From assembly GCA_027021615.1 (NCBI GenBank), contig JALUTY010000018.1, positions 1 through 61,813 on the forward strand: DNA of 61,813 nucleotides, given 5' to 3'. Positions 9,405 through 18,145 of the stretch are shown piece by piece. The position numbers and the translations under genes were made by a program. Below the pieces are notes generated by a model that saw nothing but the letters and a program-made list of their open reading frames with translations, was not told where the DNA came from and did not search any database. The DNA is from a bacterium (GTDB taxonomy: Bacteria > Desulfobacterota > Deferrisomatia > Deferrisomatales > Deferrisomataceae). Position 1 is the first letter of the stretch; every line of letters starts with the position of its first letter.

Positions 9405-10709
9405 ATGCGTTCCGGATACCGACCGGCGATCCCGTTTGCCGCTTTTGTGCTCTGGCTTTTGGTGTTTCCCCTCCAGGGGCCGTTCTTCGCCCTGGAGAGC
9501 ACCCCCCCTCCGCCGCTCGCCGCGTTCCTGCTTCCCCACGCCGCCGTGTTGGCGCTGCTCGGCTTGAGCGCGGCGGTGCGCCGGCTGCTCATGCCCGCCT
9601 CCGTGGCTGGTGGGGTCGCTGCGGCAGGGCTCACGGTCCTGTATCCGTTTGTCACCGCAGGGCACGGCCTGGTCCTGGCGCTCCTGGGAACGGTGAGCGC
9701 GCCCCTGTCCGTTCGGGTAGCCGGGGCCCTGGCCCGCTCCGACCGGCCCCTTGTGGAAGGGGCCTGGGCCCTGGTGGCGGCCAATCTGCTGCTGCCCCTG
9801 GCCGCGCGGCTCCCCGGCCCGGCGGGGCTGCGGCTTTCGGCCGCGGCTGCGTTGGTGCTCGTCCCTTTGTGGAGACCCGTGACCCCTCCGCCGGCCCCGG
9901 CGGCGCCGCGGCTCCTTCACGGGGCCCACCTGGGGTTCCTGACGGCCATCTACGCCCTGAACGGGGTGTTCTACGAGAGGCTGTTTCCCGCTTACGCACA
10001 GGTGGCCTGGCTGCCGGGCGCGGAGCTCGCGGCCTACGTTGGGGCGATGCTCGCGGCTGTGTACCTGGTTGGGGGGCGGGCCAAGCCCGCCCTGGTCCTG
10101 GGCGTGGCGTTCGGGTTCGCCGCGCTCGCGGTGTTTCGAGCGGGCAGCGTGGCCGGGGTGAACGCCGGCATGGGTCTCATGCAGGGGGGCTCGGGGTTCC
10201 TGGACGCCTTCGTGCTGGCCTACTGCCTGGGGCAGCCCGATCCGGTGCGGGGCTTCGCCCTGGGGCTGGCGAGCGTGTGCGGGGGGCTGGGGCTGGGGTG
10301 CCTCGCCGCCCACGGGCCGTGGGTGACCGGGGACGGGGTGCCGCTTCTGGGGGCGTTCTTTGTCAACGGCGCGCTGCTCGTGCTCTACGCCGTATCGGTG
10401 GGGGAGGTCCCCGGCGCGGCGCGGGCCGGGGGCTCCGCGGCCGAGGAGGCTCCCACCGGTGCGCTGCCGCTGCCCCGGCTCGGCGCGGTGCCCCTTTCCT
10501 CACGCGAGCAGGAGGTCGCGGCCTGCATGCTCCAGGGGCTGAGCAACCGGGCCATCGCCGACCGTCTGGGTATCTCACCCTCGTCGGTCCAGACCTACGC
10601 CCGCCGCATCTACGCCAAGGTCGAGGTCTCGGGCCGGGATGAGCTGCTCGAACGCCTCCGGCCCGCCGCCCGGGAAGCGAGGAGCCCCGGGGGCGCGGCG
10701 CCGGGGTAG
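9405..10709 (+). CDS. Membrane-embedded LuxR-type transcriptional regulator
   Basis: About 350 residues of hydrophobic helices (roughly 10-12 membrane segments, starting FAAFVLWLLVF) are followed by a C-terminal GerE/LuxR helix-turn-helix at about residues 360-420 (LSSREQEVAACMLQGLSNRA, then a SPSSVQTYARRIYAKV recognition helix). The layout suggests a membrane receptor that binds DNA directly without a kinase. The ligand is unknown. An in-frame GTG at 9396 sits only 4-5 bases after TTGAGGG and is an alternative start. It is divergent from the giant lipoprotein gene, which is a plausible target by position only. Confidence 0.75.
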   Translation: MRSGYRPAIPFAAFVLWLLVFPLQGPFFALESTPPPPLAAFLLPHAAVLALLGLSAAVRRLLMPASVAGGVAAAGLTVLYPFVTAGHGLVLALLGTVSAPLSVRVAGALARSDRPLVEGAWALVAANLLLPLAARLPGPAGLRLSAAAALVLVPLWRPVTPPPAPAAPRLLHGAHLGFLTAIYALNGVFYERLFPAYAQVAWLPGAELAAYVGAMLAAVYLVGGRAKPALVLGVAFGFAALAVFRAGSVAGVNAGMGLMQGGSGFLDAFVLAYCLGQPDPVRGFALGLASVCGGLGLGCLAAHGPWVTGDGVPLLGAFFVNGALLVLYAVSVGEVPGAARAGGSAAEEAPTGALPLPRLGAVPLSSREQEVAACMLQGLSNRAIADRLGISPSSVQTYARRIYAKVEVSGRDELLERLRPAAREARSPGGAAPG

Positions 10710-10717
10710 GGGGCCGG

Positions 10718-10734
10718 TCCCCAGGGCCTGGGGA
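10718..10734. terminator. Short hairpin between convergent genes
   Basis: TCCCCAG and CTGGGGA pair over 7 bp around a 3-base loop between the LuxR-type gene and the MoaD-like gene. There is no U tract, so a terminator role is weak. Confidence 0.25.
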
Positions 10735-10742
10735 GCGCCTGA

Positions 10743-11060
10743 CTACGGTCTGCCCTTGCTCCCTTTCCCGGCGGAGTAGATGCCCAGGGTGTACCGGTGG
10801 GGCCCCGGCGTGCCCTGGGGCACGAACGCGACGCGGTCACCCGGACGGATGGGATGGGAGAGGTCGCGGGTGCGGTGGTTCACGATGACGGCCTCGATCC
10901 GCTCCACCGGCAGCTCGAGCCGCCGGGCCGCCTCGGCCGCGGGCTCGCCGTCGGGGGGCACCTCCAGCTCCACCTCGGTGGGCAGGCCCTGTTGCCGGCG
11001 CAGGGTGTGCAGGAGCCCGAGCATGAGAATGTGGGCGGTGCGGGAAGAGCTTGGGGACAT
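10743..11060 (-). CDS. MoaD/ThiS-like (Mut7-C ubiquitin-type) beta-grasp protein
   Basis: 105 residues. The middle section (EAARRLELPVERIEAVIVN, then RPGDRVAFVP) has the size and pattern of the beta-grasp ubiquitin-like domain of the MoaD/ThiS/Mut7-C groups. The usual MoaD terminal Gly-Gly is absent and the protein runs on ~25 residues, so sulfur carriage is doubtful and the Mut7-C-like subgroup fits better. The ATG follows GGAGGTCCTGACC. It is the last gene of the trkA-trkH-cvpA run, 15 bases after cvpA. Its role there is unknown. Confidence 0.55.
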   Translation of the reverse strand: MSPSSSRTAHILMLGLLHTLRRQQGLPTEVELEVPPDGEPAAEAARRLELPVERIEAVIVNHRTRDLSHPIRPGDRVAFVPQGTPGPHRYTLGIYSAGKGSKGRP

Positions 11061-11075
11061 GGTCAGGACCTCCGC

Positions 11076-11594
11076 TCAGATCCGACGGGTCAGCCGCCGC
11101 AGGGCCTGCCGGCTCTCCCGCACGGGCCCACGGTAGGCGGGGGGCAGGAGGTCCAGGACGGTCTCGGCGATCCGCAAGGTGTAGGGGAGTGCCACCGAGT
11201 CGCGGACCAGGGGCGAGCCCGTCGGCAGGAGGGCGGCCAGGAAGTATCCGACGGTCGCGGCCACCACGATCGCCTTCACGAGCCCCAGGGCAGCGCCCAG
11301 GGTCCGGTCCATCCACCCTAGATGGGCTGCCCCCAGGAGCCTTGAGATCGCCCACCCCACCAGGAACGCTGCCACGATCGCCCCCACCAACAGGGCCGAG
11401 AACGCGATCAGCTCCCGGGTGGCTGGTGCGCCCCAGGGGATCCGGCGGGCCAGATCCCCGTGGTAGCGAAGCGCGGCCCCGGCGCCCAGGATCACCCCGG
11501 CAAAGCCCGCGATCTGGCGCACGGCGCCCTTCCAGACGCCGGCCAGCAGGAGCAGGCCGGCCAGCACGAGCACGAACAGGTCAAAGGGGTTCAT
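11076..11594 (-). CDS. CvpA family membrane protein
   Basis: 172 residues with about four membrane helices, opening MNPFDLFVLVLAGLLLLAGV and containing the typical GxxRQIAGFAGV stretch of the CvpA (colicin V production) family. CvpA proteins sit in the inner membrane and are tied to envelope stress and colicin V export in E. coli, but no biochemical activity is settled. The ATG follows GGAGACGCGGA. It lies between trkH and the MoaD-like gene on the same strand. Confidence 0.8.
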   Translation of the reverse strand: MNPFDLFVLVLAGLLLLAGVWKGAVRQIAGFAGVILGAGAALRYHGDLARRIPWGAPATRELIAFSALLVGAIVAAFLVGWAISRLLGAAHLGWMDRTLGAALGLVKAIVVAATVGYFLAALLPTGSPLVRDSVALPYTLRIAETVLDLLPPAYRGPVRESRQALRRLTRRI

Positions 11595-11642
11595 TCCGCG
11601 TCTCCGGAAGTGTCACACCAAGTTGCCATCCATCTGATCCGC

Positions 11643-13088
11643 CTACCTTCTCCATGCCCCGGGGAAGAACAGCACGAACACCGTGAACAGCTCCAGCCGG
11701 CCGGCCAGCATGCAAAAGGTGAGCACGGCCTTTCCGGCCTGGGGCAGGTGGGCGTAGTTGTCCGTCGGGCCCACCCCGCCGAGGCCGGGGCCGATGTTGC
11801 CCACGCAGGCGATCACCGAGGCCACGGCCGTGACCGGGTCCACGCCCAGGGCGGCCATGACCAGCGCGCCCCCGCCGACGGTCAGGAGGTAGAGGGCGAA
11901 GAATCCCAGCACCCCCTGGAGCACCTCGGGGGGCACGGGCCGGCCGTCCATCTTCACCAGGCGAACCCCCCGGGGATGGATGAGCGACCAGAGCTGGGCC
12001 CAGGCGTGTTTGACGATCAGCACCACTCGGCTGACCTTCATGCCGCCGCCGGTGCTGCCGGCGCACCCCCCCACGAACATGAGCAGCACCAGGAGCACCT
12101 GCCCCACCACGGGCCAGGTCTCGTAATCGGCCGTGCCGAACCCGGTGGTGGTCAGGATCGACACGGCCTGGAACGCACTGTACCGCAGGTTCTCCCAGAG
12201 GCTCGGGTAGGTACGGGCCGCGTTGGAGACCATCAGCACCGCCACCGCCGCCAGGGTCAGCAGCCCGTAGGCCTTCAGCTCCTCCTTTTGCCGGATGCGA
12301 CGCCACCCCCCGGTCAGTGCGGCGTGGTGCAGGGCGAAGTTCACACCGGCCAGGAACATGAACACCGTGATCACCGCGTCCACGTAGGCGCTGCCGAACC
12401 CCGCCACGCTGGCGTTGCGGGTGCTGAACCCGCCGGTGGCCATGGTGGCGAACGCGTGGCACACGGCCTCGAACCAGTCGAGCCCCCCCAGCATCAAGAG
12501 CAGGGTCTCCACCGCGGTCAGGGCCACGTACACGCCCCACAGGAGCTTGGCCGTGTCCTGGATGCGCGGTCGGAGCCGGTCCGCGGTGGGGCCCGGCACC
12601 TCGGCCCGGAACATCTGCATGCCCCCGACCCCGAGCATGGGCAGGATGGCGAGCCCCAGCACGATGATCCCCATGCCCCCGAGCCAGTGGGTGGTGGCCC
12701 GCCACAGCAGCAGGCTGCGTGGGAGGGCCTCGATGTCGGTGAGCACGGTGGCCCCGGTTGTGGTGAACCCGGACAGGGACTCGAACACCGCGTCCACCAT
12801 GGTGGGCAGGGCGCCGTGGAGCCGGTAAGGCAGGGCGCCGATCAGCCCGAACAGCACCCAGCCCAGGGTCACCACGGCGAACCCTTCGCGGTGGGTGAGC
12901 TCGGCCGGCCCCCGCCGGCCCAGGGCCAGCAATCCCCCTCCCAGCCCCCCCGAAGCGGCCAGGGCGGCGAGAAAGCTCGGGTGGGCTCCGTCTCCGTCAA
13001 GCAGGGAGAGGGCCAGTGGCACCAGCAGCACGGCGGTCAAGGCCAGGCCCAGGCCGCCCAGGACGCGGGCGAGGGCGAACAGGTTCAT
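11643..13088 (-). CDS. trkH: Potassium uptake protein TrkH
   Basis: 481 residues, the expected TrkH length, with the four pore-loop repeats in order: SGFTTTGATV, ATGGFSTRN, LTTTGFGTAD and CVGNIGPGLG. The first Gly of each forms the K+ selectivity filter. The ATG overlaps the trkA stop (ATGA), so the two are translationally coupled. TrkH is the channel-like subunit in the inner membrane and TrkA gates it. Confidence 0.95.
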   Translation of the reverse strand: MNLFALARVLGGLGLALTAVLLVPLALSLLDGDGAHPSFLAALAASGGLGGGLLALGRRGPAELTHREGFAVVTLGWVLFGLIGALPYRLHGALPTMVDAVFESLSGFTTTGATVLTDIEALPRSLLLWRATTHWLGGMGIIVLGLAILPMLGVGGMQMFRAEVPGPTADRLRPRIQDTAKLLWGVYVALTAVETLLLMLGGLDWFEAVCHAFATMATGGFSTRNASVAGFGSAYVDAVITVFMFLAGVNFALHHAALTGGWRRIRQKEELKAYGLLTLAAVAVLMVSNAARTYPSLWENLRYSAFQAVSILTTTGFGTADYETWPVVGQVLLVLLMFVGGCAGSTGGGMKVSRVVLIVKHAWAQLWSLIHPRGVRLVKMDGRPVPPEVLQGVLGFFALYLLTVGGGALVMAALGVDPVTAVASVIACVGNIGPGLGGVGPTDNYAHLPQAGKAVLTFCMLAGRLELFTVFVLFFPGAWRR

Positions 13089-14434
13089 GAGGTCCCGAAG
13101 AAGTCTTCCACCGCCACCACCGCCTCGGGCAGGGCGAACACCACGATGCGGTCGCCGGGGTCCAGGGTGGTGTCGCCGGTGGGGATGAACGCCCGGTCGC
13201 CGCGCAGGGCCGCACCCACGATGGCGCCGGCGGGGAACGGGACCTCCCGCAGGGGTCGCCGGGCCCAGGTGAACCCCTCGGGGATGCGAAGCTCGAGCAC
13301 CTCGGCCTGGTTCTCCTCCACGGTGGCCACGTTGAGCACCCCGCCCCGCCGCACGTACTTGAGGATGGCGCTGGCCGTGGACAGCCGGGGGCTGATGCAG
13401 GCATCAATGCCCAGGCTCGGTACAAGCCCCACGTAGGCGGGCCGGTCCACCAGGCACAGGGCCCGCCGGGCACCGTGGCGCTTGGCCAGCAGGGAGGCCA
13501 GGATGTTCTTCTCCTCATTGGGGGTGGTGGCCACCACCACGTCCGCCTTGCCGATGCCCTCCGACAGGAGCACGTCCACCTCGGTGATGTCGGCGTTGAT
13601 CACCGTGGCCCGGTGGGCCCGGCGGGCGAGCTCGTCGCACCGGTTCCGGTCGGGCTCCACCATCGTCACCTCGGCTCGCTTCTGCTCGAAGTGCTCGGCC
13701 ACCCGCTGGCCCACCGAACCGCCGCCGAACACGAAGATGCGCCGAGTCTGCCGCTTCTCCAGCCCGAACATGTAGCGCACCGCGGCCAGGTCCTTCTGTC
13801 GCAGCACCAGGAACAGGTGGTCGTCGGGCTCCACCCGATCGTCGCCCCGGGGGATGAGGGTGCGGCCGTGGCGGGTGATGGCGGCCACCACGAAGGGGTA
13901 CATGGTGCGAAGCTCCCCGATCTCGGCCAGGGTGAGGCCGGCCACCGGGCTGTCGGCCGTGATGGGGTACCCCACGAACAGGATCCGGCCGCCCGCGAAC
14001 TCGGCCACCTCCACGGCGGCGGCATGGCTGGCGATGTTGATCAGGTCCTGGGCCACGGCCTCCAAGGGGTTGATCAGCAGCTCGATCCCGAGCTTCTCGG
14101 CGTTGAGCACCGCTCCCCGACCGGTGTAGGCTACCGAGCGCACCCGGGCGATCTTCACCGGCACCCCGTACTCCTTGGCCAGGAGGCAGGCCACCAGGTT
14201 CACCTCGTCCACGTCGGTGACCGCGATGAACAGGCCGCACTGCTCGATGCCGGCCTCCTCCAGCACCCGGGCCTCGGCGCCGTTGCCCTCGAGGGCCATG
14301 ACGTTCAGCCGCTCCTCCACGGAGCGAAGCGCCTGGCGGCTGTGCTCCACCACCACCACGTCGTGGCCCTCCAGGGCCAGGCGCTCGGCGGTGTGGAACC
14401 CCACCTCGCCCGCACCCACCACGATCACGCGCAC
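13085..14434 (-). CDS. trkA: Trk system potassium uptake regulatory subunit TrkA
   Basis: The GTG at 14434 gives the family-typical opening MRVIVVGAGEVGFHTAERL, five bases after AAGGAGG. A GTG two codons further upstream overlaps that ribosome site and is unlikely. The 449 residues hold two RCK halves, each a Rossmann NAD-binding domain (GAGEVG near residue 8, GGGSVGQRV near 230) followed by a TrkA-C domain. TrkA binds NAD(H)/ATP in the cytoplasm and controls TrkH. First gene of trkA-trkH-cvpA-MoaD-like. Confidence 0.95.
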   Translation of the reverse strand: MRVIVVGAGEVGFHTAERLALEGHDVVVVEHSRQALRSVEERLNVMALEGNGAEARVLEEAGIEQCGLFIAVTDVDEVNLVACLLAKEYGVPVKIARVRSVAYTGRGAVLNAEKLGIELLINPLEAVAQDLINIASHAAAVEVAEFAGGRILFVGYPITADSPVAGLTLAEIGELRTMYPFVVAAITRHGRTLIPRGDDRVEPDDHLFLVLRQKDLAAVRYMFGLEKRQTRRIFVFGGGSVGQRVAEHFEQKRAEVTMVEPDRNRCDELARRAHRATVINADITEVDVLLSEGIGKADVVVATTPNEEKNILASLLAKRHGARRALCLVDRPAYVGLVPSLGIDACISPRLSTASAILKYVRRGGVLNVATVEENQAEVLELRIPEGFTWARRPLREVPFPAGAIVGAALRGDRAFIPTGDTTLDPGDRIVVFALPEAVVAVEDFFGTS

Positions 14435-14462
14435 CCACACCTCCTTGCGGCGGTTTGGACCT

Positions 14463-14614
14463 TCGGCATATCAGGGGCCAGAACTCAGAGGACAGTGGAC
14501 GGGGAGAACCCCTGGGACCCAACCCTGTCCTCTGAATTCTGTCTTCTTCCCAGTAACTTCGGTCGTTGGTCTGGGCCTTCGGCCCGCTGGGCGGCTAGGC
14601 GGCCGGGCGGCTCC
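14463..14614. repeat. Short-repeat cassette H1 (7-mers, hairpin, 8-mers)
   Basis: Upstream of trkA. In order: 7-base units of TGTCCTC type (14,523-14,548), the reverse complement of the GACCGAN heptamer ending in GTTACTG (about 14,551-14,571), the hairpin GGGCCTTCGGCCC (14,573-14,585), then three 8-base units of CTGGGCGG type (to 14,614). The same parts recur at eight other sites in this window. Confidence 0.75.
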
Positions 14615-14642
14615 TGGGCCGCCGCCAAACCCTTGGCAGGGC

Positions 14643-14856
14643 ATGGGGCCTGCTGGAGAGCCGGGCGCGGCTCCTCAGCTCGCCGCGCAGTGCCTCTGGC
14701 GTCCGGACCGCGAAAGGGTACCCATTGCTCGAGCCCGTGATGAAACCGACTCCCGTGTTTTGTGCCTGCGCGGCGATCGGATGCCGCACTCGCGCCCGGC
14801 CGGAACCAGGCCCCCACCCCGCCGCACCCTGGCAATACCTTTGCAGGTCTTAGTAA
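14643..14856. repeat. Palindromic element P1 (subfamily A)
   Basis: Most of the gap between trkA and cheR. Outer arms ATGGGGCCTGCT (14,643) and ACCAGGCCCCC (14,805), inner stem TCGCCGCGC/GCGCGGCGA (14,680 and 14,768). Each side also carries an arm that can fold on itself. The right tail GGCAATACCTTTGCAGG is shared with P7. The left end seems replaced by cassette H1. No credible gene is seen between trkA and cheR. Confidence 0.7.
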
Positions 14857-14997
14857 CAGTCTGCCGAGGCTCCCAGGATGCCCCAGGGCTCCGGGTCGTC
14901 GCAACCCGCGGGTCAAGCCGGGGGACGGTCGGGCCGATGGAAGAGGAGAGCCGCGGCGGCCGCATCGGCCGCCGGCCTGAACTCCCGGAGGGGCCCC

Positions 14998-15849
14998 GTG
15001 GCGGAGAGCTGCCCTCTTCCGAAGCTGAACGCCGCCTCGTTTCGAGCCGTGGCACAGTTGGTGTTCGAGCACACCGGCATCCGTCTGACGCCGGGCAAGG
15101 AGTACTTCGTGATGTCCCGGCTGGGAAATCTCCTGCGTGAGACGGGATGCTCCCGCTGGGAGGACCTGCCGGCCGCGATCCTGCGGGCCGGCGCGCGGGC
15201 CGTGGACGGGCTGGTCCAGGCGGTGCTCACCCTGGAGACCTCCTTCTTCCGGGACGGCCGCCCGTTTCGGGCCCTGCGCGAGGTCCTGGTGCCGGAGCTG
15301 GTGCGCCAGGGCCCTGCGCCCTACCCCTTGCGGATCTGGAGCGCGGGGTGCAGCACGGGGCAGGAGCCCTACAGCATCGTCATGTGCTTGGGAGACCTAC
15401 TGGACCGGGGGCGGATCCGGCTGGACCTCCTGGCGACCGACCTGAGCCCGCTGGCGTTGCACCGGGCGCGCGAGGGGGTGTACGAGCCGTGGGAGCTGGA
15501 CCGGGGCCTCGACGGGGAGGCCCGGGCGCGGTACTTTGACCGCCTCGGCCACGGCCGGGCCCGCATCCGGCCCGAGGTGCGGCGGTGGGTCCGGTTCCGG
15601 CGCCATAACCTGGTCACCGCTCCCCCGCCGGAGAGGGGGTTCGACGTGGTGTTCTGCCGCAACGTAGGGATCTACTTCGGCCCGGAGACCCTGGGACGGC
15701 TCCACCGCAACCTGGCGGCCGCCCTCCGGCCGGGCGGGGTCCTGGTGCTGGGGGCCGGGGAGACCGTGTCGCCGACGGTTCCGGGGCTCCGGGCGGAGTA
15801 CCCTAACCGGGCCCTGGTGTACCGGTACACAGCGGAGGACCTCCCATGA
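14998..15849 (+). CDS. CheR-type protein-glutamate O-methyltransferase
   Basis: GTG at 14998 is preferred over the upstream in-frame ATG at 14878 because GGAGGGG precedes it and the protein then begins like CheR. The 283 residues have the small helical CheR-N domain (FRAVAQLVFEHTGIRL) and a SAM-dependent methyltransferase domain with motif I IWSAGCSTGQEPYS at about residue 110 and FDVVFCRNVGIYF further on. CheR proteins methylate chemoreceptor glutamates with SAM in the cytoplasm. Only a PilZ gene is adjacent and no receptor, so the target pathway is unknown. Confidence 0.9.
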   Translation: MAESCPLPKLNAASFRAVAQLVFEHTGIRLTPGKEYFVMSRLGNLLRETGCSRWEDLPAAILRAGARAVDGLVQAVLTLETSFFRDGRPFRALREVLVPELVRQGPAPYPLRIWSAGCSTGQEPYSIVMCLGDLLDRGRIRLDLLATDLSPLALHRAREGVYEPWELDRGLDGEARARYFDRLGHGRARIRPEVRRWVRFRRHNLVTAPPPERGFDVVFCRNVGIYFGPETLGRLHRNLAAALRPGGVLVLGAGETVSPTVPGLRAEYPNRALVYRYTAEDLP

Positions 15850-16208
15850 AGCGTTCCCCACCGCCCCCGCCCCAGGAGGCCGACCGGCGGGTTCACCCGC
15901 GGGTCCCGCTGGTGGTCCGGGAGGCCCGCTGCATCGCGGGCATGGAGGTGTTCTTCGGGTACGCCACCAACGTGAGCCGGGGAGGGCTGTTCATCAACTC
16001 GCCCCGGGTGCGGCAGCCCGGGGAGGAGTTCGAGATCCGGTTCGGGCTCCCCGGGCTCGACCGGGAGTTCGCGTGCCGGGCGCGGGTGGTGTGGACCCGA
16101 CCTTACCGCCACGACTCTCCCCACCCCCCCGGCTACGGCCTGCGGTTCCTGGACCTGCCCGAGGAGGACGCCCAACGGATCGACGAGTGGGTGAGGTCAC
16201 AGGAATAG
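15846..16208 (+). CDS. PilZ domain protein, probable c-di-GMP effector
   Basis: 120 residues forming one PilZ domain. The N-terminal arginine motif (DRRVHPRVP) and the NVSRGGLFI signature, which together bind c-di-GMP in this family, are both present. The start overlaps the cheR stop (ATGA), so the pair is co-translated. This links c-di-GMP to the methyltransferase, perhaps in surface motility control (inference). Its 3' end overlaps the convergent serA 3' end by 12 bases. Confidence 0.85.
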   Translation: MKRSPPPPPQEADRRVHPRVPLVVREARCIAGMEVFFGYATNVSRGGLFINSPRVRQPGEEFEIRFGLPGLDREFACRARVVWTRPYRHDSPHPPGYGLRFLDLPEEDAQRIDEWVRSQE

Positions 16209-17789
16209 CTGCCGTGCCTCCAGGATGTCGGGCAGGCCCGCCAGGGCCTCGAGCACCTGGGGCTCGGCCGTGCCGTCGATGTTCACCAGGCTGATCGCGG
16301 TGCCTCCGGGTGCGGAGCGGCCGTTGTACATGCCGGCGATGTTCACCCCCCGGTCCCCCAGGCAGGTTCCGATCTTCCCGATGACCCCCGGCACGTCCCG
16401 GTTGTAGATCAGGATCAGGGTGCCCCGGGGCAGGGCGTCGAGCCGGTAGTCGTTGAACCGCACCAGGCGCGGCTCGTGCTTGCCGAATAGGGTCCCCTCC
16501 ACCCGGTGCTCTCCCGAGGGGCCGGCCGCGGTGATCGCCACCAGGTCGCTGAAGTCCCCGGCCTCGGCCGTGACCCGGGTGGACACCCGCACACCCCGCT
16601 CCCGGGCCACGGCCGGGGCGTTTACCAGGTTCACCCGGGTCTCGAGGGCGGGGGAGAGCAGCCCCACCAGGGCGGCGGCCGTCACCAGGTCGGCCCCCTG
16701 GCCGGAGGCCTGGCCCTGCACCGCCACCTCGACCCGGCTCAGTGGCTCCGGCACGGCCTGCGCCAGGAACAACCCCAGCCTTTGGGCCAGGTCCAGGTAG
16801 GGGCCGAGCCGGGTCAGGGCCTCCGGGGGCACGCTGGGGGCGTTCAGGGCGTTGGGAGCCACGCCGGTGCGCAGGAACGAGATCACGTTCTCGGCCACCT
16901 CCAACGCCACGCTCTCCTGGGCCTCCACCGTGGAGGCACCCAGGTGGGGGGTGACCACCACCTCGTCCCGGGCGTAGAGGGGCTTCGGGGGCGGCGGCTC
17001 CTGCTCGAACACGTCCAGGGCGGCGGCCGCCACCCGGCCCCCGGCGATGGCCCGGTCCAGGGCCTCCTCGTCCACGATGCCCCCCCGGGCGCAGTTGACC
17101 ACGATCACCCCGGGCTTGACCTTGGCAAACGCCTCGTCCCCCAACAGCCCCCGGGTGTCGGGCGTGAGCGGGGTGTGCACGGTGATCGCGTCCGACTCGG
17201 CCAGGAGCCGGTCCAGATCCACCTTCTCCATCCCGAGCCGGGCCGCCCGCTCCTCGGTGAGGTAGGGGTCGTAGGCGACCACCCGCATCCGGATGCCCCG
17301 GGCCAGCTCGGCCACCACCGAGCCGATCCGGCCCACACCCACGATCCCCAGGGTTTTGCCCCGGAGCTCCCGGCCCACAAACCGCTTCTTCTCCCAACGG
17401 CCCGCCTTCAGGGCGGCGCAGGCTTGGGGCACCTTCCGGGCGGCGCTCATCAGGAGGGTCAGGGCGTGCTCGGCCGTGGTGACCACGTTGCCGCCCGGGG
17501 CGTTCACCACCGCTACCCCCAAGCGGGTGGCCGCGTCCATGTCGATGTTGTCCACCCCGATGCCGGCCCGGCCCACCACCCGCAGATCGGTTCCGGCCTC
17601 GAGCACCTCCCGGGTCACCCGGACGTTGCTTCGAACGATGACGGCGTGGAACCCGGGCACGGCCCGCGCCAGGGCCTGTGGATCGTTGATGCTCTCGACC
17701 CGGACCATGAAGCCGGGCTCGTCGGCAAACCGGTCCAGGGCCGCCTGGCCCAGGGAGCAGGTCACGAGCACGCGGAAGGTGTCGGGCAT
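16197..17789 (-). CDS. serA: D-3-phosphoglycerate dehydrogenase
   Basis: 530 residues, the long SerA form. The catalytic and NAD-binding parts carry GRAGIGVDNIDMDAA and the Rossmann GIVGVGRIGS. An intervening domain (about 320-450) and a C-terminal ACT domain (TLILIYNRDVPGVIGKIG) follow, the usual place for serine feedback. It oxidises 3-phosphoglycerate to 3-phosphohydroxypyruvate, the first step of serine synthesis. The ATG follows AAGGAGG. Transcribed alone, with palindromic element P2 directly upstream. Confidence 0.95.
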   Translation of the reverse strand: MPDTFRVLVTCSLGQAALDRFADEPGFMVRVESINDPQALARAVPGFHAVIVRSNVRVTREVLEAGTDLRVVGRAGIGVDNIDMDAATRLGVAVVNAPGGNVVTTAEHALTLLMSAARKVPQACAALKAGRWEKKRFVGRELRGKTLGIVGVGRIGSVVAELARGIRMRVVAYDPYLTEERAARLGMEKVDLDRLLAESDAITVHTPLTPDTRGLLGDEAFAKVKPGVIVVNCARGGIVDEEALDRAIAGGRVAAAALDVFEQEPPPPKPLYARDEVVVTPHLGASTVEAQESVALEVAENVISFLRTGVAPNALNAPSVPPEALTRLGPYLDLAQRLGLFLAQAVPEPLSRVEVAVQGQASGQGADLVTAAALVGLLSPALETRVNLVNAPAVARERGVRVSTRVTAEAGDFSDLVAITAAGPSGEHRVEGTLFGKHEPRLVRFNDYRLDALPRGTLILIYNRDVPGVIGKIGTCLGDRGVNIAGMYNGRSAPGGTAISLVNIDGTAEPQVLEALAGLPDILEARQLFL

Positions 17790-17817
17790 TGGGCGCCTCC
17801 TTGGGGTTCAGCGGTGT

Positions 17818-18097
17818 TCATATCGAGCTGCGTTCGCAGCCATTGGCTCCCTGAGAGAGAGGGGCCTGGTGGAGCGCCGGGCGTGGCTCCGACGGTCGTC
17901 GCCTCCGGTACTCAGCCGATGCCTGCCCGGCCGCAATCCGAGAAACACGGTGTCAACGTTCGTTTTTCCGGCGTTCAAGGAGCCTCCGGGCTGAGTGCCG
18001 GAGGCAACGTGAGTCGGATGGCGCACTCACGAACGGCCGGAACCAGGCCCCTTGCCCCGCCCCGGAGGAGCTTTGTTTGAGCGCAATTTGGAATGAA
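17818..18097. repeat. Palindromic element P2 (subfamily B, full length)
   Basis: Fills the gap between serA and the pseudouridine synthase gene. It has imperfect terminal repeats (left TTCATATCGAGCTGCG, right end reading TTCATTCCAAATTGCG on the other strand). Outer arms are AGGGGCCTGGT (17,860) and its perfect complement (18,042). The inner stem GCCTCCGGTACTCAGCC (17,901) pairs with 17,989-18,005 with one mismatch. Another partial terminus-like copy (TTTGAACGCAACGCGG) lies just beyond, near 18,130. Confidence 0.75.
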
Positions 18098-18145
18098 ATC
18101 TTTGTCCCGTCCCACGAGAGTTCTCGGTTTGAACGCAACGCGGCA

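Noticed and set aside
11460-13436. 658-residue plus-strand frame across trkH
   Set aside because: Low-complexity His/Gln/Gly composition; the opposite strand encodes intact TrkH and CvpA.
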